Positions 47,820-60,181 of a stretch of 64,000 nucleotides of DNA are shown piece after piece (position 1 is the stretch's first letter; every line of letters begins with the position of its first letter). The notes below the pieces were generated by a model. It worked only from the letters and a program-made list of their open reading frames with translations, ran no database searches and was not told where the DNA came from. A program made the translations under genes and the position numbers. The stretch is taken from assembly GCA_029204225.1 (NCBI GenBank), contig MU832096.1, positions 1-64,000 of the forward strand. The letters run 5' to 3'. This DNA is from Diphasiastrum complanatum (Eukaryota > Streptophyta > Lycopodiopsida > Lycopodiales > Lycopodiaceae).

Positions 47820-48800
47820 AGGGCGGGAAGGGAGCGGATCAGGGTAGGAGAGGGTAGGCGGTGATAGATGAAGGGGGAGCGAGAGATGAAGGGGGAGGCA
47901 GCGAGGAGGAAGGTAGCGAGGAGCAGCAAGCACGAGCAGTGAAGACGAAGGAGCAGCGAACAGAGGGGAAGGGAGAGGGAGCAGAGGAGCAGAAAGGAAA
48001 CAAGTAGGACGAGCAAGGAGGTGAAGGAGGTGGAGTGTAGGGAGGCAGGGAGGTGAAGTGAGGTGGAGAGAGTAGGGAGGGAGCGAAGGAGAGGGGGAAG
48101 GGAGCGGAAGAGGGAGTGAGAGAGAAGGGGGAAGCGAGCAAGGAGAAGCGAGAGAGGTGAAGAGGCGGGTGAGTAGCAGACAACAAGCTGACAGGGAGGG
48201 TGCAAGAAGGGGGAGGGGAGATGGAGCTATGGCAGCGAGCAGTGGGAGGTGAAGGAGGTGGAGCGAGGTGGAGGCAGGGAGGTGAAGCGAGGTGGTGCGA
48301 GCAGGGAGGTGGTGAAGGGAGCGGACAGGGAGGTGCGAATAAGGAGCAGGGGGTGGTGAAGGGAGCGGGCAGGGAGGTGAGCGGGAGCAGCAGAGAGATG
48401 ATCAGTAGGCGAGGTGGTGAAGGGAGCAGGCAGGGAGATGAGCGGGAGCAGCAGGGAGATGAGCAGCAGGTGAGGTGTTGAAGGAGCGGGCAGGGATGTG
48501 CGGAGAAGGAGCAGGGGTGGTGAAGAGAGCGGAGAGGGACGTGAGTAGGAGCAGCAGAGAGATTAGCAGCGAAGGAGGGAGGTGGAACGAGGTGGAGTGC
48601 GGGGAGGCAGGGAGGTGAAGCGAGGTGGAGCGAGAGATGAAGGGGGGAGGGGCAGCGAGGAGAAAGGTAGCGAGGGAGAGGTAGCAAGGAGGAGGTGAAG
48701 GAGCGAGAGATGAAAGGGGGGGCAGCGAGGAGGAGAGGGGGGAGCAGAGAAGAGAGGTGGACATAGCAGGGAGGGAGTGGAGGAGAAGGACGCATGATTG
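47820..48800. repeat. Purine-rich (GA) minisatellite-like block of about 1 kb
   Basis: The plus strand is almost entirely G and A, built from shuffled words such as GGAGGTGAAG, GAGCAGCAGG and GCGAGGTGGAG with imperfect periodicity. It interrupts the integrase coding of the minus-strand copia element directly after the conserved Asp-Tyr-Ser phrase near 48815. On the minus strand it stays open as a Pro/Ser/Leu-rich frame fused to the integrase. Confidence 0.9.
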
Positions 48801-48809
48801 TAGACCATA

Positions 48810-50406
48810 TGGAGTAATCATCTATGAAAATGATAAAATAGACTGCATCTCCTAAGGATGGAGTTGACATTGGACCACAAATATCACTATGTACAAGATC
48901 TAATACATGCTTTGATTTGATGGATTGTGATTTTGAAAACTTGCTTCTAGAATGCTTCCCATAGATGCATGATTCACAAAAGAAAGATTTCCTATCTAAT
49001 GAAGACGGGAAATTTAAACCATCAACTAAATTATTACAAAGCATATAAGATAGTGATCTTGTATTCACGTGTCCAAATTGACTATGCCACAGAACAACAC
49101 TGTCGTTTACATTTTCATTAGAGATACTAGCTAATACAACTGAATTAGAGAGTACGTAAAGATTTCCAACTCTAGTGTATGTAGTCAGAGTAGTATCTTC
49201 CTCGAGTATTGTACACTGCTCATATGAGAAAGTAACAGTGTAGCCCTCATCAGTTATCTTAGAGACTGATAACAAGTTCTTTGGCAACTAAGGAACACGA
49301 AGGACTTTAGGAATACAAATGGATAGATCGTTGTTGACGTTGATCTTCACTGCTCCTTTTCCATCCACGTGTATGGTGCTAGAATCTTAGAGGTAGACAA
49401 ATTGGTCTCTGTTGTAAGTTGTGTACTTCATAAACCGTTCCTTGTGAGAGGTCATGTGTTGGGTAGCATCACTGTCCAGATGCCATCTATCACAGTCTTT
49501 GCTGTTACTGTAAGCCATTAACAAGTGTGCGTCTTGCTCCCTGCATTCGGCTATGTTGGAGGAGTCTGGCTGTTGTTGTTGTTGTTGTTTCTTTGCCTCA
49601 TTGTAGATCCTGATGCGACACTCGTTGATGTCGTAATTAGCTCTTTTGCAATATCTGCAGAAAAGCTTTTTGCGCAATCCGCCATGCTCACCTTGTATGT
49701 GAGGCTTCTACTATTGTTGTTGTACCTGATTCTTGCCCTTGGAATGATCTTTCTTCTTGGTGTATAGAGCCATGGATTTGTCTTTGATGGACAGGTTGCT
49801 AGTCTTTCTTCACATTTCTTTTTGAAGAAGATGACCAATCACCTTTTGAAGGGTGAGGTCCGGTTGTGTGGAGATCATCACCACAAAGTGCTCATAGTAC
49901 TTTAGAAGAGAAGAAAGCAAGATCATGATGACATCATCATCTTGAATAGAACATCCTACAGCCGATAACTGATCTAACAGGGACTTGAAGTTGTTGATGT
50001 GAGAAGTGATGGCAGTAGAATCAGACATGCTAAGAGTAAAGAACTTTCTTCTAAGATGTAATCTCGTGGTTACATCGTGAGTCTCATAGAGACTTGATAA
50101 CAAGTCCAGTGCTTCCTTAGAGGTTTTGCACGTGGTAACGTGAGATATTTGGGAGTCGGCCAGATTGAGTGTGATACATGCTAAGGCCTTCTGATCTTTG
50201 ATCTTCTAGGTCTTTGCTTGATCACCATATTCTGGTTTCAGGTCTGCATCTTCTACTACATCCCAAAGATCTCTATCTATCAACATCATTCTAAGTTTCA
50301 ACTTCCAAATGTAGAAGTTAGAATCATCGAACTTGTCAATGACTCTAGCTTCACTAAGTGATGAAGATGAAGAGCTACCTATATGAGACATGATGACAGT
50401 ATACAA
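48810..50406 (-). pseudogene. Copia gag, protease and integrase, broken
   Basis: Minus-strand order: gag N-terminus (50406-50206), gag middle (50103-49810), zinc knuckle and protease region (49838-49387, with an Asp-Ser-Asp in place of Asp-Ser-Gly near 49470), and the integrase zinc region and core (49287-48810). Stops and frame changes separate the pieces. The integrase core ends at the purine-rich block; the rest of pol does not follow. It is the same family as 34430-35778. Confidence 0.85.
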
Positions 50407-50459
50407 ATAGGAAAAACTTAATCTTTCGATTTATTTGGACTACACTCTGATACCAATCT

Positions 50460-51834
50460 GATGGGGCAAGGGAGATAACAAGAACGAGAACGGAGAAGAG
50501 AGCAGGAATATTGCGGAATAGCTCTCCCGTTCAAATCGGTTGCTAGGTGCAAAACCAGTCTAATTGATAGCTTATGCTAAAGATAATCACAGCTTTATGT
50601 GTTTTGATTGTCCAACAAGATGTTAAAAATTAACTCATACTCTAAAACAAGAGTACAGTCCACCAAAGAGATTGGAGATGATTTGTGTGTGGTACAATTG
50701 AAATCAGATTCAACGTGAAGTATAGTTCTGAAATATATGGAAGAGCAGTATGATATCGCGAGTTCCTCAGGCGTCAAATACAGCCATCGTCTGATCAAAA
50801 ACTGAGGAGTCGTAGATGTCCGTGTTCTGATCAGAGTGAGTATACAAGCACGATCAAACAACAATGAAAGTGCATTCAATCACAACATGCAATCATCTAT
50901 GTAGTACACAAATAAAAACAAGTTGTTGCTATATTACACTGAAGTACAATACAAATCACAATTACAACAAAAAATGACGATGTAATTGGGAGGCTCAAAT
51001 AATACGTCTCATGGATGAAACAACCAATAATCTGTGCTTGGATGGTCTATTTATAGATTTCATTCGTGTAATAATTACATTGAATTATTGTCACCTAATT
51101 AGGAAAGCTGTTGTACTTGGAAGCATATGGCTTTGTGACAACTATACATAGTGTATACGGTCAACAAATCAGGATCGTTGACGTGGACAAGGATGTCACA
51201 AATTCTCTCACTTCGCAAATTTCGGGAAGTGACATGGGAACGTACCTCGTTCAGAATAGACGACCTTCGGCATTTTTTTTTCTCTTTGGAATTTTGTGAA
51301 AAAGTCGAAGGTGTTGTAAACAAGTTTAAAGTGCCCTTAGAAAATTGGCGAAGGTGCCTTTAACAGTATAACCCTTAGAAATAGAGGACCTTCTGGAATT
51401 CATCTTTTTTTGTATTTTTTGGAAAAATGCAAAAAAGCCGAAGGTGTTGAAAATAGTTAAACTATTGAACTGTGTACAAGTTGACTTCTTCAAAATAGTT
51501 GAACGAAAGAAGTTGAAGACAAGTTTCGCAATTTTCGGGAAGGAAAGTGCAGAAAATACGAACTGCGTGACACTTAGTGTATTTTTGCAAATTGTTCAAA
51601 AAGTAATGTAAATCTGTAGACTTGTTCTAAATGCAAGTTTGTGGAAGTCCTTGAAGATGGCCAAGTCTTCAATGTCTTCAAGTTACTAAACTTAACATCT
51701 GAACTTAAAATTATAATAGGATTGGTTACCCTTTGTTGGAGATCAGCCGAAATCTCGTTGTAGACGTTATTCAAATTATTGGCTACCTAAGTTATGATTC
51801 ACCAAGGAGACAACTGTGGGCTTGATTTCCAACA
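50460..51834 (-). repeat. Copia LTR (1.37 kb), shared between two partial elements
   Basis: On the minus strand it starts TGTTGGAAATCAAGCCC after the polypurine tract near 51835-51846 and ends CCCCATCA before TGGTATCAGAG near 50450. RNase H ends directly upstream (51848) and gag starts directly downstream (50406). It is therefore the single LTR between a truncated element on its right and another on its left, as expected for a tandem recombinant. Confidence 0.85.
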
Positions 51835-51847
51835 GTCCCCTTGAAGA

Positions 51848-54800
51848 TCACGGTCGGTGCCTTGGTATCTTCGTTAGGTTCAGCATGCTGAAGAACTTCT
51901 GATGCTTGATCCTAGGAAGCGCTTTGGTGAAGTTGTCTGCGACCATTTCTGTTGTGGAGTAGTATTGAAGGATCACTTGCCTTGAGAAAACTTTCTCCCG
52001 AATGAAGTGATACTGGATTTCTATGATTTTGGATTTGCCATAAAATTTGAGATTCAGTGACAGTGAAATACAGCTCAACTTGTCACACAGAATGGTGGTA
52101 GCATTGAACTGAGTGTGATATAAGTCGTGAAATAATAACCTGATCCATACAGCTTCTTTTGAAGCTTGACATGCTGCAATGTACTTTGCCTCAGTCGAAG
52201 AAAGCGCAACAAATTTCTGCTTCATTGAGTTCCACGAAATCAGTCCCCCTGCCAGATAGAAATAGAACCCGAAGGTAGGTTTTTAGTAGAAATTGTTTTT
52301 GCCCAATCTGAGTCGGAATAGTCTCCCAGGATGAGTGGGTTGATAGCATTTTCATCATAAGATAAGATGTGATCTAAACTTCCTTGAATATATCTAATCA
52401 CTCTCTTCAACGCTTTCCAATGAGATATCTTGGGATTAGACATGAATTGACTTAACGTGAGATATCTTGGGATTAGACATGAATTGACTTAACATGCTAA
52501 CAGTGTATGCTAAATCTGGTCTAGTACATAACATTGCATACATTAGAGATCCAATTAGTGAATGATTAGAGTACTTCGCTATGTCGAGTATTTCACTATC
52601 AGTCTCAGCACAAGAAGGTTTAGTCAATACTATACTTGGATCCATTGGGGTATCAATTGGTTTGCAATTAGACATATGAAACTTTTCTAAAATGCCTTAT
52701 AGATATGCCTACTGGCTAAGATAGATTTTCTTCTGAAGTCTATTTCTAGTAATGTGAATTCTTACAAAGAATGAACAGATCCTAAATCATTCATGTCAAA
52801 TTCCTTTGACAGATCACTCTTAGTAGTGTGTAGTAGAGAAGTGTCGTTAGATTAAATAGTTGCATCATCTACATAAAGAGCTATGTGAACTAAATTGGTG
52901 CCTATATGCTTTGAATAAACATTACAGTCAGCTGAATTGTTTGCAAATCCCAATTGAATGAGATAAGAGTTGATTCTATCGAACCATGCTCTTGCGGCCT
53001 ATTTCAGACCGTAGATTGCTTTGTGTAGCTTGCACACTTTGTGCTCTTGGCCTTTGACTTCGAATCCTTCCGGTTGGAAATGTACAACTCCTCTTCAACG
53101 TTGTCGTTGAGAAATGCTATCTTGACATCCATTTGGTGCATTTCGAGGTCTTTCGCGGCAACTAACCAAATCAGAATCCCAATTGACTGTCTCTTGACAA
53201 CAGGACTAAAAATTTATAGGTAATCCACTCCTTGGACTTGAGTGAATCCTTTAGCCACCAGACATGCTTTCTATTTGGCAATGGAACCATCAGAGTTTAT
53301 CTTCTTCTTGAAGATCCACTTGTTGTCGATAACTCTCTTGTCAGTGAAGAAGTCGACCAGTGTCTAGGTCTGATTCGTCAAAAGTGAGCTATACTCGCCT
53401 TCCATAGCTTCTTGCCACTACCCAGCATCCTTGGAGTTAATTGCTTCGGCTAGGCTTTCTGGTTCTTCTGATGAAGTCCAGAATGATTGAGGTGCATACC
53501 TCTCCAAAACTGTCCAAGTCCATGAGGATCTATGAATGTTGGGTTGACCAGGATGCACTGATTCTTCTTCTTGAAATTCTCCAGATCTGCTCGAGCTTGT
53601 TTGGTTTGATATGGTGACAGGCTCTGTTTGTTGCTCGGCTTCTGTAGCCGTAGCTACAGGCTTTGTAGAAGAATCCATTGGGATATCAATTGCTTTGCAA
53701 TCAGACATATGAAACTTTTCTAAAATGCCTTTTAGATATGCATGCTGGCTAAGATAGATCTTCTTCTAAAGTCTATTTCTAGTAGTGTGAAAGTCTAGCA
53801 AAGAATGAACAGTTCCTAAATTAGTCATGTCAAATTCCTTTGACAGATCACTCTTAGTAGTGTGCAGTAGAGAAGTGTCGTTAGATAGAATAAATGTGTC
53901 ATCTATGTAAAGAGATATGTGAACTGAATTGGTGCCTATATGCTTTGAATAAACATTACAGTCAACTGAATTGTTTGCAAATTCCATTTGAATGAAATAA
54001 GAGTTGATTGTATCGGACCATGCTCTTGGAGCATGTTTCAGACCGTAGATTGCTTTGTGCATCTTGCACACTTTGTGCTCTTGGCCTTTGACTTTGAATC
54101 CTTTCAGATGGAAGGTGTACAGTTCCTCTTCGACGTTGCTATTGAGAAATGTTGTCTTGACATCCATTTGGTGCATTTCGAGGTCTTTCGTGGCTGCTAA
54201 CCCACAAAGTCCTGATTGACTGTATCTTGATGATAGGATTGGAAATTTCTTGGTAATCCACTCATTGGACTTGAGTGAATCCTTTATCCACCAGCCGTGC
54301 TTTCCATTTGGCAATGGAACCTTCAGAGTTGATCTTTTTCTTGAAGATCCACTTGTTGTCGATAACTCTCTTTTGAGTGAAGTCAACCAGTGTCCAGGTC
54401 TGATTCGTCAAAAGTGAGTTGTATTTCCATAGCTTCTTGCCACTTCACAACATCCTTGGAGTTAATTGCTTCGGCTAGGCTTTCTGGTTCTTCTAATGAA
54501 GTCCAAAATGATTGAGGTGCATACTTCTCCAAAACTGTCCGAGTCCATGAGGATCTACGAATGTTGGGTTGACCAGGATGCGCTGATTCTTCTTCTTGAA
54601 ACTCTCCAGATCTGCTCGAGCTTGTTTGGTCTGGTCTGGTGACAGGCTCTGTTTGTTGCTCGGCTTCTGTAGCCGTAGCTACAGGCTTTGTAGAAGAATC
54701 CATTGGGGTATCAATTGCTTTGCAATCAGACATATGAAACTTTTCTAAAATGCCTTTTAGATATGCATGCTGGCTAAGATAGATCTTCTTCTAAAGTCTA

Positions 54801-56760
54801 TTTCTAGTAATGTGAAAGTCTAGTAAAGAATGAACAGCTCCTAGATCAGTCATGTCAAATTCCTTTGACAGATCACTCTTAGTAGTGTGCAGTAGAGACG
54901 TGTCGTTAGATAGAATAAATGTATCATCTATGTAAAGAGCTATGTGAACTGAATTGATGCCTATATGCTTTGAATAAACATTACAGTCAACTGAATTGTT
55001 TGCAAATCCCATTTGAATGAAATAAGAGTTGATTCTATCGGACCATGCTCTTGCAGCCTGTTTCAGACCGTCGATTGCTTTGTGCATCTTGCACACTTTG
55101 TGCTCTAGGCCTTTGACTTCGAATCCTTTCAGATGGAAGGTGTACAGTTCCTCTTCGACGTTGCTGTTGAGAAATGTTGTCTTGACATCCATTTGGTGCA
55201 TTTTGAGGTCTTTCATGGCTGCTAACCCACAAAGTCCTGATTGACTGCATCTTGATGATAGGATTGGAAATTTCTTGGTAATCCACTCATTGGACTTGAG
55301 TGAATCCTTTAGCCACCAGCCGTGCTTTCCATTTGGCAATGGAACCTTCAGAGTTGACCTTTTTCTTGAAGATCCACTTGTTGTCGATAACTCTCTTTTG
55401 AGTGAAGTCAACCAGTGTCCAGGTCTGATTTGTCAAAAGTGAGTTGTATTTCCATAGCTTTTTGCCACTTCACAACATCCTTGGAGTTAATTGCTTCGGC
55501 TAGACTTTCTGGTTCTTCTAATGAAGTCCAAAATGATTGAGGTGCATACCTCTCAAGAACTGTCCGAGTCCATGAGGATTTGCGGATGTTGGGTTGACCA
55601 AGATGCGTTGATTCTTCTTCTTGAAATTCTCCAGATCTGCTCGAGCTTGTTTGGTTTGGTCTGGTGACAGGTACTGTATGTTGCTCGACTTCTGTATTTT
55701 TAGCTTAATGCTATGTAGAATAGGATGAAATAACATAGCATCATCTATCAATGGCTGTTTGAAATCATAATATGCATGTTCTTGAAATATTACATCCCTT
55801 GAAACAAACACTACATTGGTGGATGGATCATAAACTTTAGAAGCATTATATTCATCAGGATAGCCAATGAAAATACATTTATTTGTCCTCTGATCTAGCT
55901 TCTTCCTAAGCTGTTTAAAAATGTGAACAAAACATATACAACCAAAGACTTTTAAATGGCTGACAGTAGGCTTGTGCCCATGCCAAACTTCATGAGGAGT
56001 CTTGTTGTTGACAACTTTGGTGTTGGATCTGTTCTGCACATAACAGGTTGTGGCAGTAGCTTCTACCCAGAATTTTGTAGGTAGGTGTGCTTGATGTAGC
56101 ATTGATTTGGCTGAGTTGAGAAGAGTTTGGTTCTTCCTTTCTGCAATCCCGTTCTGTTGAGGTGAATAAGAAGTATTGGACTATCTTTTGATGCCATGTT
56201 CAACCAGGTAGTCGGACATCTCGTTGGAGATGTATTTGTCGCCACCATCAGTTCGGAGTGCCTACACTTTCTTAGACGTTTGTGTCTCAACCATGGCCTT
56301 GAATCTCTTGAAGCATTCAAAGGCTTCAGATTTGTGCTTAATGAAAATGACTGTAGACCATCTGGAGTAATCATCTATGAAAGTGATAAAATAGACTGCA
56401 TCTCCTAAGGATGGAGTTGGCATTGGACCATAGAGATCACTATGTACAAGATCTAATACATGCTTCGATTTGATGGAATGTGATTTTGGAAACTTGCTTC
56501 TAGAGTGCTTCCCATAGATGCATGATTCACAAAAGAAAGATTTCCTATCTAATGAAGACGGGCAATTCAAACTATCGACTAAATTATTACAAAGCATATA
56601 AAATATTGATCTTGTATTCACGTGTCCAAATCAACTATGCCATAGAACAACATTGTCGTTTACATTTTCATTAGAGATACTAGCTAATGCAACTGAATTA
56701 GAGAGTACATAAAGAGTTTTGGCTCTAGTGCATGTAGTCAAAGTAGTATCTTAGAGACTG
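51848..56760 (-). pseudogene. Copia integrase, reverse transcriptase and RNase H with internal triplication
   Basis: Minus-strand order: pre-integrase remnant near 56760, integrase (56621-56262 and 56374-55518), a linker, reverse transcriptase segments repeated three times (55411-54791, 54386-53766 and a more decayed copy at about 53360-52690), the end of reverse transcriptase (52675-52240) and RNase H (52225-51848). Each reverse-transcriptase copy includes the KTTFLNSNVEEELY stretch, a YIDD box and the linker. Stops and frame changes are frequent and gag is missing. Confidence 0.88.
52665..55690 (-). repeat. Three tandem copies of a segment of about 1.03 kb inside copia pol
   Basis: The phrase CAGACATATGAAACTTTTC recurs at about 53700 and 54726 and, with one substitution, at about 52669, giving steps of about 1032 and 1025 bp. 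The two right-hand copies are nearly identical, and the left one (52.7-53.7 kb) is more diverged. Each unit runs from the linker before the reverse transcriptase to a point after the YIDD box. Confidence 0.92.
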
Positions 56761-56937
56761 ATAACAGGTTCTTTGACAATTGAGGAACATGAAGGATGTT
56801 AGGAACACAAATGGATAGATCATTGTTGAAACTGATCTTCACTGCTCCTTTGCCTTCCATGCGTATGGTGCTAGAATTGGTCTCTGTTGTAAGTTGTGTA
56901 CTCCGTAAACCATTCCTTGCGAGAGGTCATGTGTTGG

Positions 56938-57578
56938 GTGACAATCATTCAATGTAATCAATACACGTATGAAATCTATAAATAGATCATCCAAGCACAG
57001 ATTATTGGTTGCTCCGTCCATGAGACGTATTATTTGAGCCTCCTAGTTACGTCGTCAATTTTTGGTTGTAATTGCTATTTGATTAAGTGTTTCAGTGTAG
57101 TATAACAACAGCACATTTTTATCTGTGTACAACGTAGATGAATGCTTGTTGTGATTGAATGCATTTTCATTGTTTGTTTGATCACGCTTGTTTACTCACT
57201 CTGATCAGAACACAGACGTCTACGACTCCTCAGTTTCTGATCAGACGATGGTTGTCTTTGACGCCCGAGGAACTCGCGATATCATACTATTCTTCCATTT
57301 ATTTCAGAATCATACTTCACATTGAATCTGATTTCTAGTAATACCACACACAAACCTTTTTAATCTCTTCGATCGACTGTACTCTTGTTTTTCAAAGTAT
57401 GAGTTAATTTCTAAGATCATGCTGGGCAATTAGAACACCGAAAGCTATGATTACATCTAGCCTGAGTTGTCTATTAGACTATTTTTGTATCTAGCAGCTG
57501 ATTGTAATGGGAGAGTTGTTCTGCAATATTCCTGCTCTCTTCTCCGTTTGCATTCTTCTATCTCCATTGCCCCCATCA
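56938..57578 (+). repeat. Partial copia LTR in opposite orientation
   Basis: It matches the right part of the LTRs at 33281 (from about 34018) and 50460 (minus), and ends CCCCATCA. It is joined head-on to the minus-strand integrase remnant on its left, so a rearrangement breakpoint lies near 56938. Confidence 0.8.
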
Positions 57579-57815
57579 GCAATCTCCCGATGGAAGCTAA
57601 AAGAATCATCCTCAACATATCAGACACACAAATTGGCCATGTGTCTGAAGCTCAGACCTCGAAAGAAGTCCGAGACATCTTGAGCACCCTATACAAAGTG
57701 TGCGATGTAGTTTCTAAGCTACATCTCATGAGAAAATTCTTCTTTGCTACTGCCCTCGCCTCCACTTCCTCACAAGGGCCATCTGTGACCATTGGGTCTT
57801 CCTGTAACAACATCC
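57579..57815 (+). pseudogene. Copia gag fragment
   Basis: One short open stretch reads as the middle of a copia gag (a TSKEVRDILSTLYKV-type phrase). It follows the partial LTR without the normal leader or gag N-terminus. Confidence 0.65.
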
Positions 57816-58159
57816 CATAACTCGCTGGCGATTAGCAAGGTCTTCATCTTAAATTTTCACAAATGATAATTGGATCCATTCAACTTGTCTGCGATAAGAC
57901 CAGCTTTACTTTGAGAATCCATCTGGAACTTAGATTGTTGATTGTATCGATGACGCTAAGATGTACTAACGCCAACAACATGAAATCAAATTCTCTGATA
58001 CTGAAAGGTTGAAAGGAACTGAAGAGTTTGATGTCAATTTGATATCATGAAAGATATCAAGTATTAGAGCTTTTGCCCTGATATCAAAATAGTATTAGGT
58101 TTTGAAGAAGATTCAACGCTTTGATATCATGTAGGTATGCTATGATACCATGATATAAT
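57816..58159 (-). pseudogene. Copia gag N-terminal fragment, minus strand
   Basis: On the minus strand, the sequence after the primer binding site at 58160-58171 leads into a GSNYHL.KFKMKTLLIASELWDV-type gag start near 57910-57800, with a stop at the usual Trp. It meets the plus-strand gag fragment head-to-head near 57815. Confidence 0.65.
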
Positions 58160-58171
58160 GCTCTGATACCA
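58160..58171 (-). other. Copia primer binding site
   Basis: On the minus strand TGGTATCAGAGC, preceded by CCGACA, the end of an LTR. Confidence 0.85.
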
Positions 58172-58919
58172 TGTCGGAAATAGGATAAATAATGGTAGTG
58201 CGGAAACTTCTTACTTCCAGTGCATGACTATGCCTATCAAAAATTGAACAAAGCAGTAATGATGGAAATCACGTTCAATCTTTAGCAACTAACTTTGAAA
58301 TTGCTAGATACTAAGTAATTACGTACCCGAACATGAAGTAATGAATTCTCAGACAATTTCTATCAGTTACAGAAGTAATACAAAGGTGCATGCATTTTGA
58401 CATATATAGAACACAATAAGAAGATAGTATTGATTCAGAAAAATAAAATCAGATGCTAATGAGCGCAAGACAATAGCGAATAGAAACCGCGCACTCTAAG
58501 TTGTCTCTGAGTAACCGAGAATAAGTCTAATAATAAGCAGCTCTGCTGATAGGTAGTAGCGCAATAGCAACTCTAAAATAAATCTCTAAAAGACTGAGCT
58601 AGAATGCTCAAGAGAGTTCAAGCTTGAAAGCTTGATAGAGAGCTAACTACAATACTTGCTGATTATGAATGATCTGCTTGATGAGAGCGTAGGAAGCGTC
58701 GTGTAATAACACTCAGCCCCTTCACAATTCACAATACCATTTCAGATGATGAAAAACTTCTGAACCTGATAATAAGATGTATGAACTGACAAAATTTTCA
58801 AATTTCACACGTGTGGGGAAGATCCACAAGTATGATTGATCTTATTAAGCTTTATGATTAGCACAATAATCTGATTCTAGATTGAATAGCAAGATCTAGT
58901 ACAGAACTTATGGCTTAAC
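58172..58919 (-). repeat. LTR-like sequence, far limit unresolved
   Basis: It begins on the plus strand with TGTCGGAAATAGG, the reverse complement of an LTR end, beside the primer binding site. No second copy is available to place the other end, which lies somewhere before 58920. Confidence 0.5.
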
Positions 58920-59572
58920 TGTGAAAAATTGTCAACTAGTAGTATTTTCCTAACTTGAGATTTTGTAGGCCTATGGCCAAATAAAAGTTAGAGATAGGTT
59001 CATACATGTATGTAGAGGCCCAAAGTATGTGTACACTACTTTTGAGGTCACATTAATTAGAGGAGGTCGAGTGTGGAGCTCTTCTATTGGCTCATAATTT
59101 GGTGCATTCCTATTTGACCAAATTTCTAGGTATATGGGTGAATCCTATTGGACCCCAATTTTAGCCTATCATAAGACAAGTGGCCAAGAGGCACTATGGC
59201 TGCTATAAATAGCCATCTCCACGAGTATGTACATATCTCATTTTCATTCTATTGAATGAATGTTATGCTCTTTGAAGATCCATCTTCTTCTCTCTCACTT
59301 TTTTGTTCATATCTTGCATTCTAGCCACTAGAATTGTGATTTCTTTGTTGCTATGGCTTCACACGTGTGAAATGCAGGTTGTAGGCTCTGAAGTACGGAC
59401 AGGGACAGCAAGTTTCTGTTTGTGGAAGCTTATGATCAGATTTTGATGTTTAGTTGATGTTTAGTATGCTTAACATCACAATTTCTATCATTTTTTCAAT
59501 CTAGATGTGCATAACTTCCATGGCCAAGATCTTTATGAAACTTTAGCATCTTTTGGATCTGAGTTTTTCACA
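58920..59572 (+). repeat. 5' LTR of copia element C
   Basis: 653 bp, TGTGAAAAATTG to TTCACA, directly followed by a perfect primer binding site. It contains a probable TATA box (GCTATAAATAG, near 59201) suited to drive the element's transcript. The 3' LTR lies beyond the window. Confidence 0.8.
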
Positions 59573-59584
59573 TGGTATCAGAGC
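59573..59584 (+). other. Primer binding site of copia element C
   Basis: TGGTATCAGAGC, the perfect initiator-Met-type site. Confidence 0.9.
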
Positions 59585-60181
59585 ATTAGGCGGCCAAATG
59601 TGCAGGTTTTGCCAGATTTAGAAGAGATTTGTGGGCGAGTTTGCTTTTGTAGCATTCCAATCAAGTTTCTAGCTAAAAATCTTGTTGATTTATGTGTAGA
59701 AATTGGATCTTTGTGATCAAAACATCATTTGTATGCATTTCAATTGAAGTAGGGCGAATTCCCTCTGTACTTATCAGAATAAGGAGACAAAAATTGTTTT
59801 GGAAAGAGGGAGATGCAAGATCCAACAAGATCCTATTAGTTTTCCATTCTAGCATATAGTTTTTTGATTCAATTTCTTGCTTCTTCATGTCAAAAACTTC
59901 AAAATTGATGTAACCCTCTGATTTTCAGTTTGCTGAATGATTCAAGAGTGTATTTCAATCTTAGGAGTGAGGGAAAAGCAAGTATATTGAGGTTTGGTCT
60001 TGGTTTGATCAAGAAATCATAAAACTAGTGGCTAAAATTAAGGAAAAAGTGAGGAAAAGAGAGAAAAAGTAAGGTTTTAGGTTCCAAATCTTTGTGATTT
60101 CTTCTTGTGTTTCATTTGTTGATTCAAGAGAGTGCTTAGTGCATTGGAACAGGTCAAAGATCAGAGATCAATCATTGCAAC
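59585..60181. other. Untranslated leader of copia element C
   Basis: About 600 bp between the primer binding site and the gag start, without long coding frames. It corresponds in length and in parts of its sequence to 1214-1800 in element A. Confidence 0.6.

Noticed and set aside
47839..48810. Pro/Ser/Leu-rich protein domain fused to integrase
   Set aside because: It is encoded by a low-complexity purine block in which overlapping frames on both strands are also open, so openness is not evidence of a gene.
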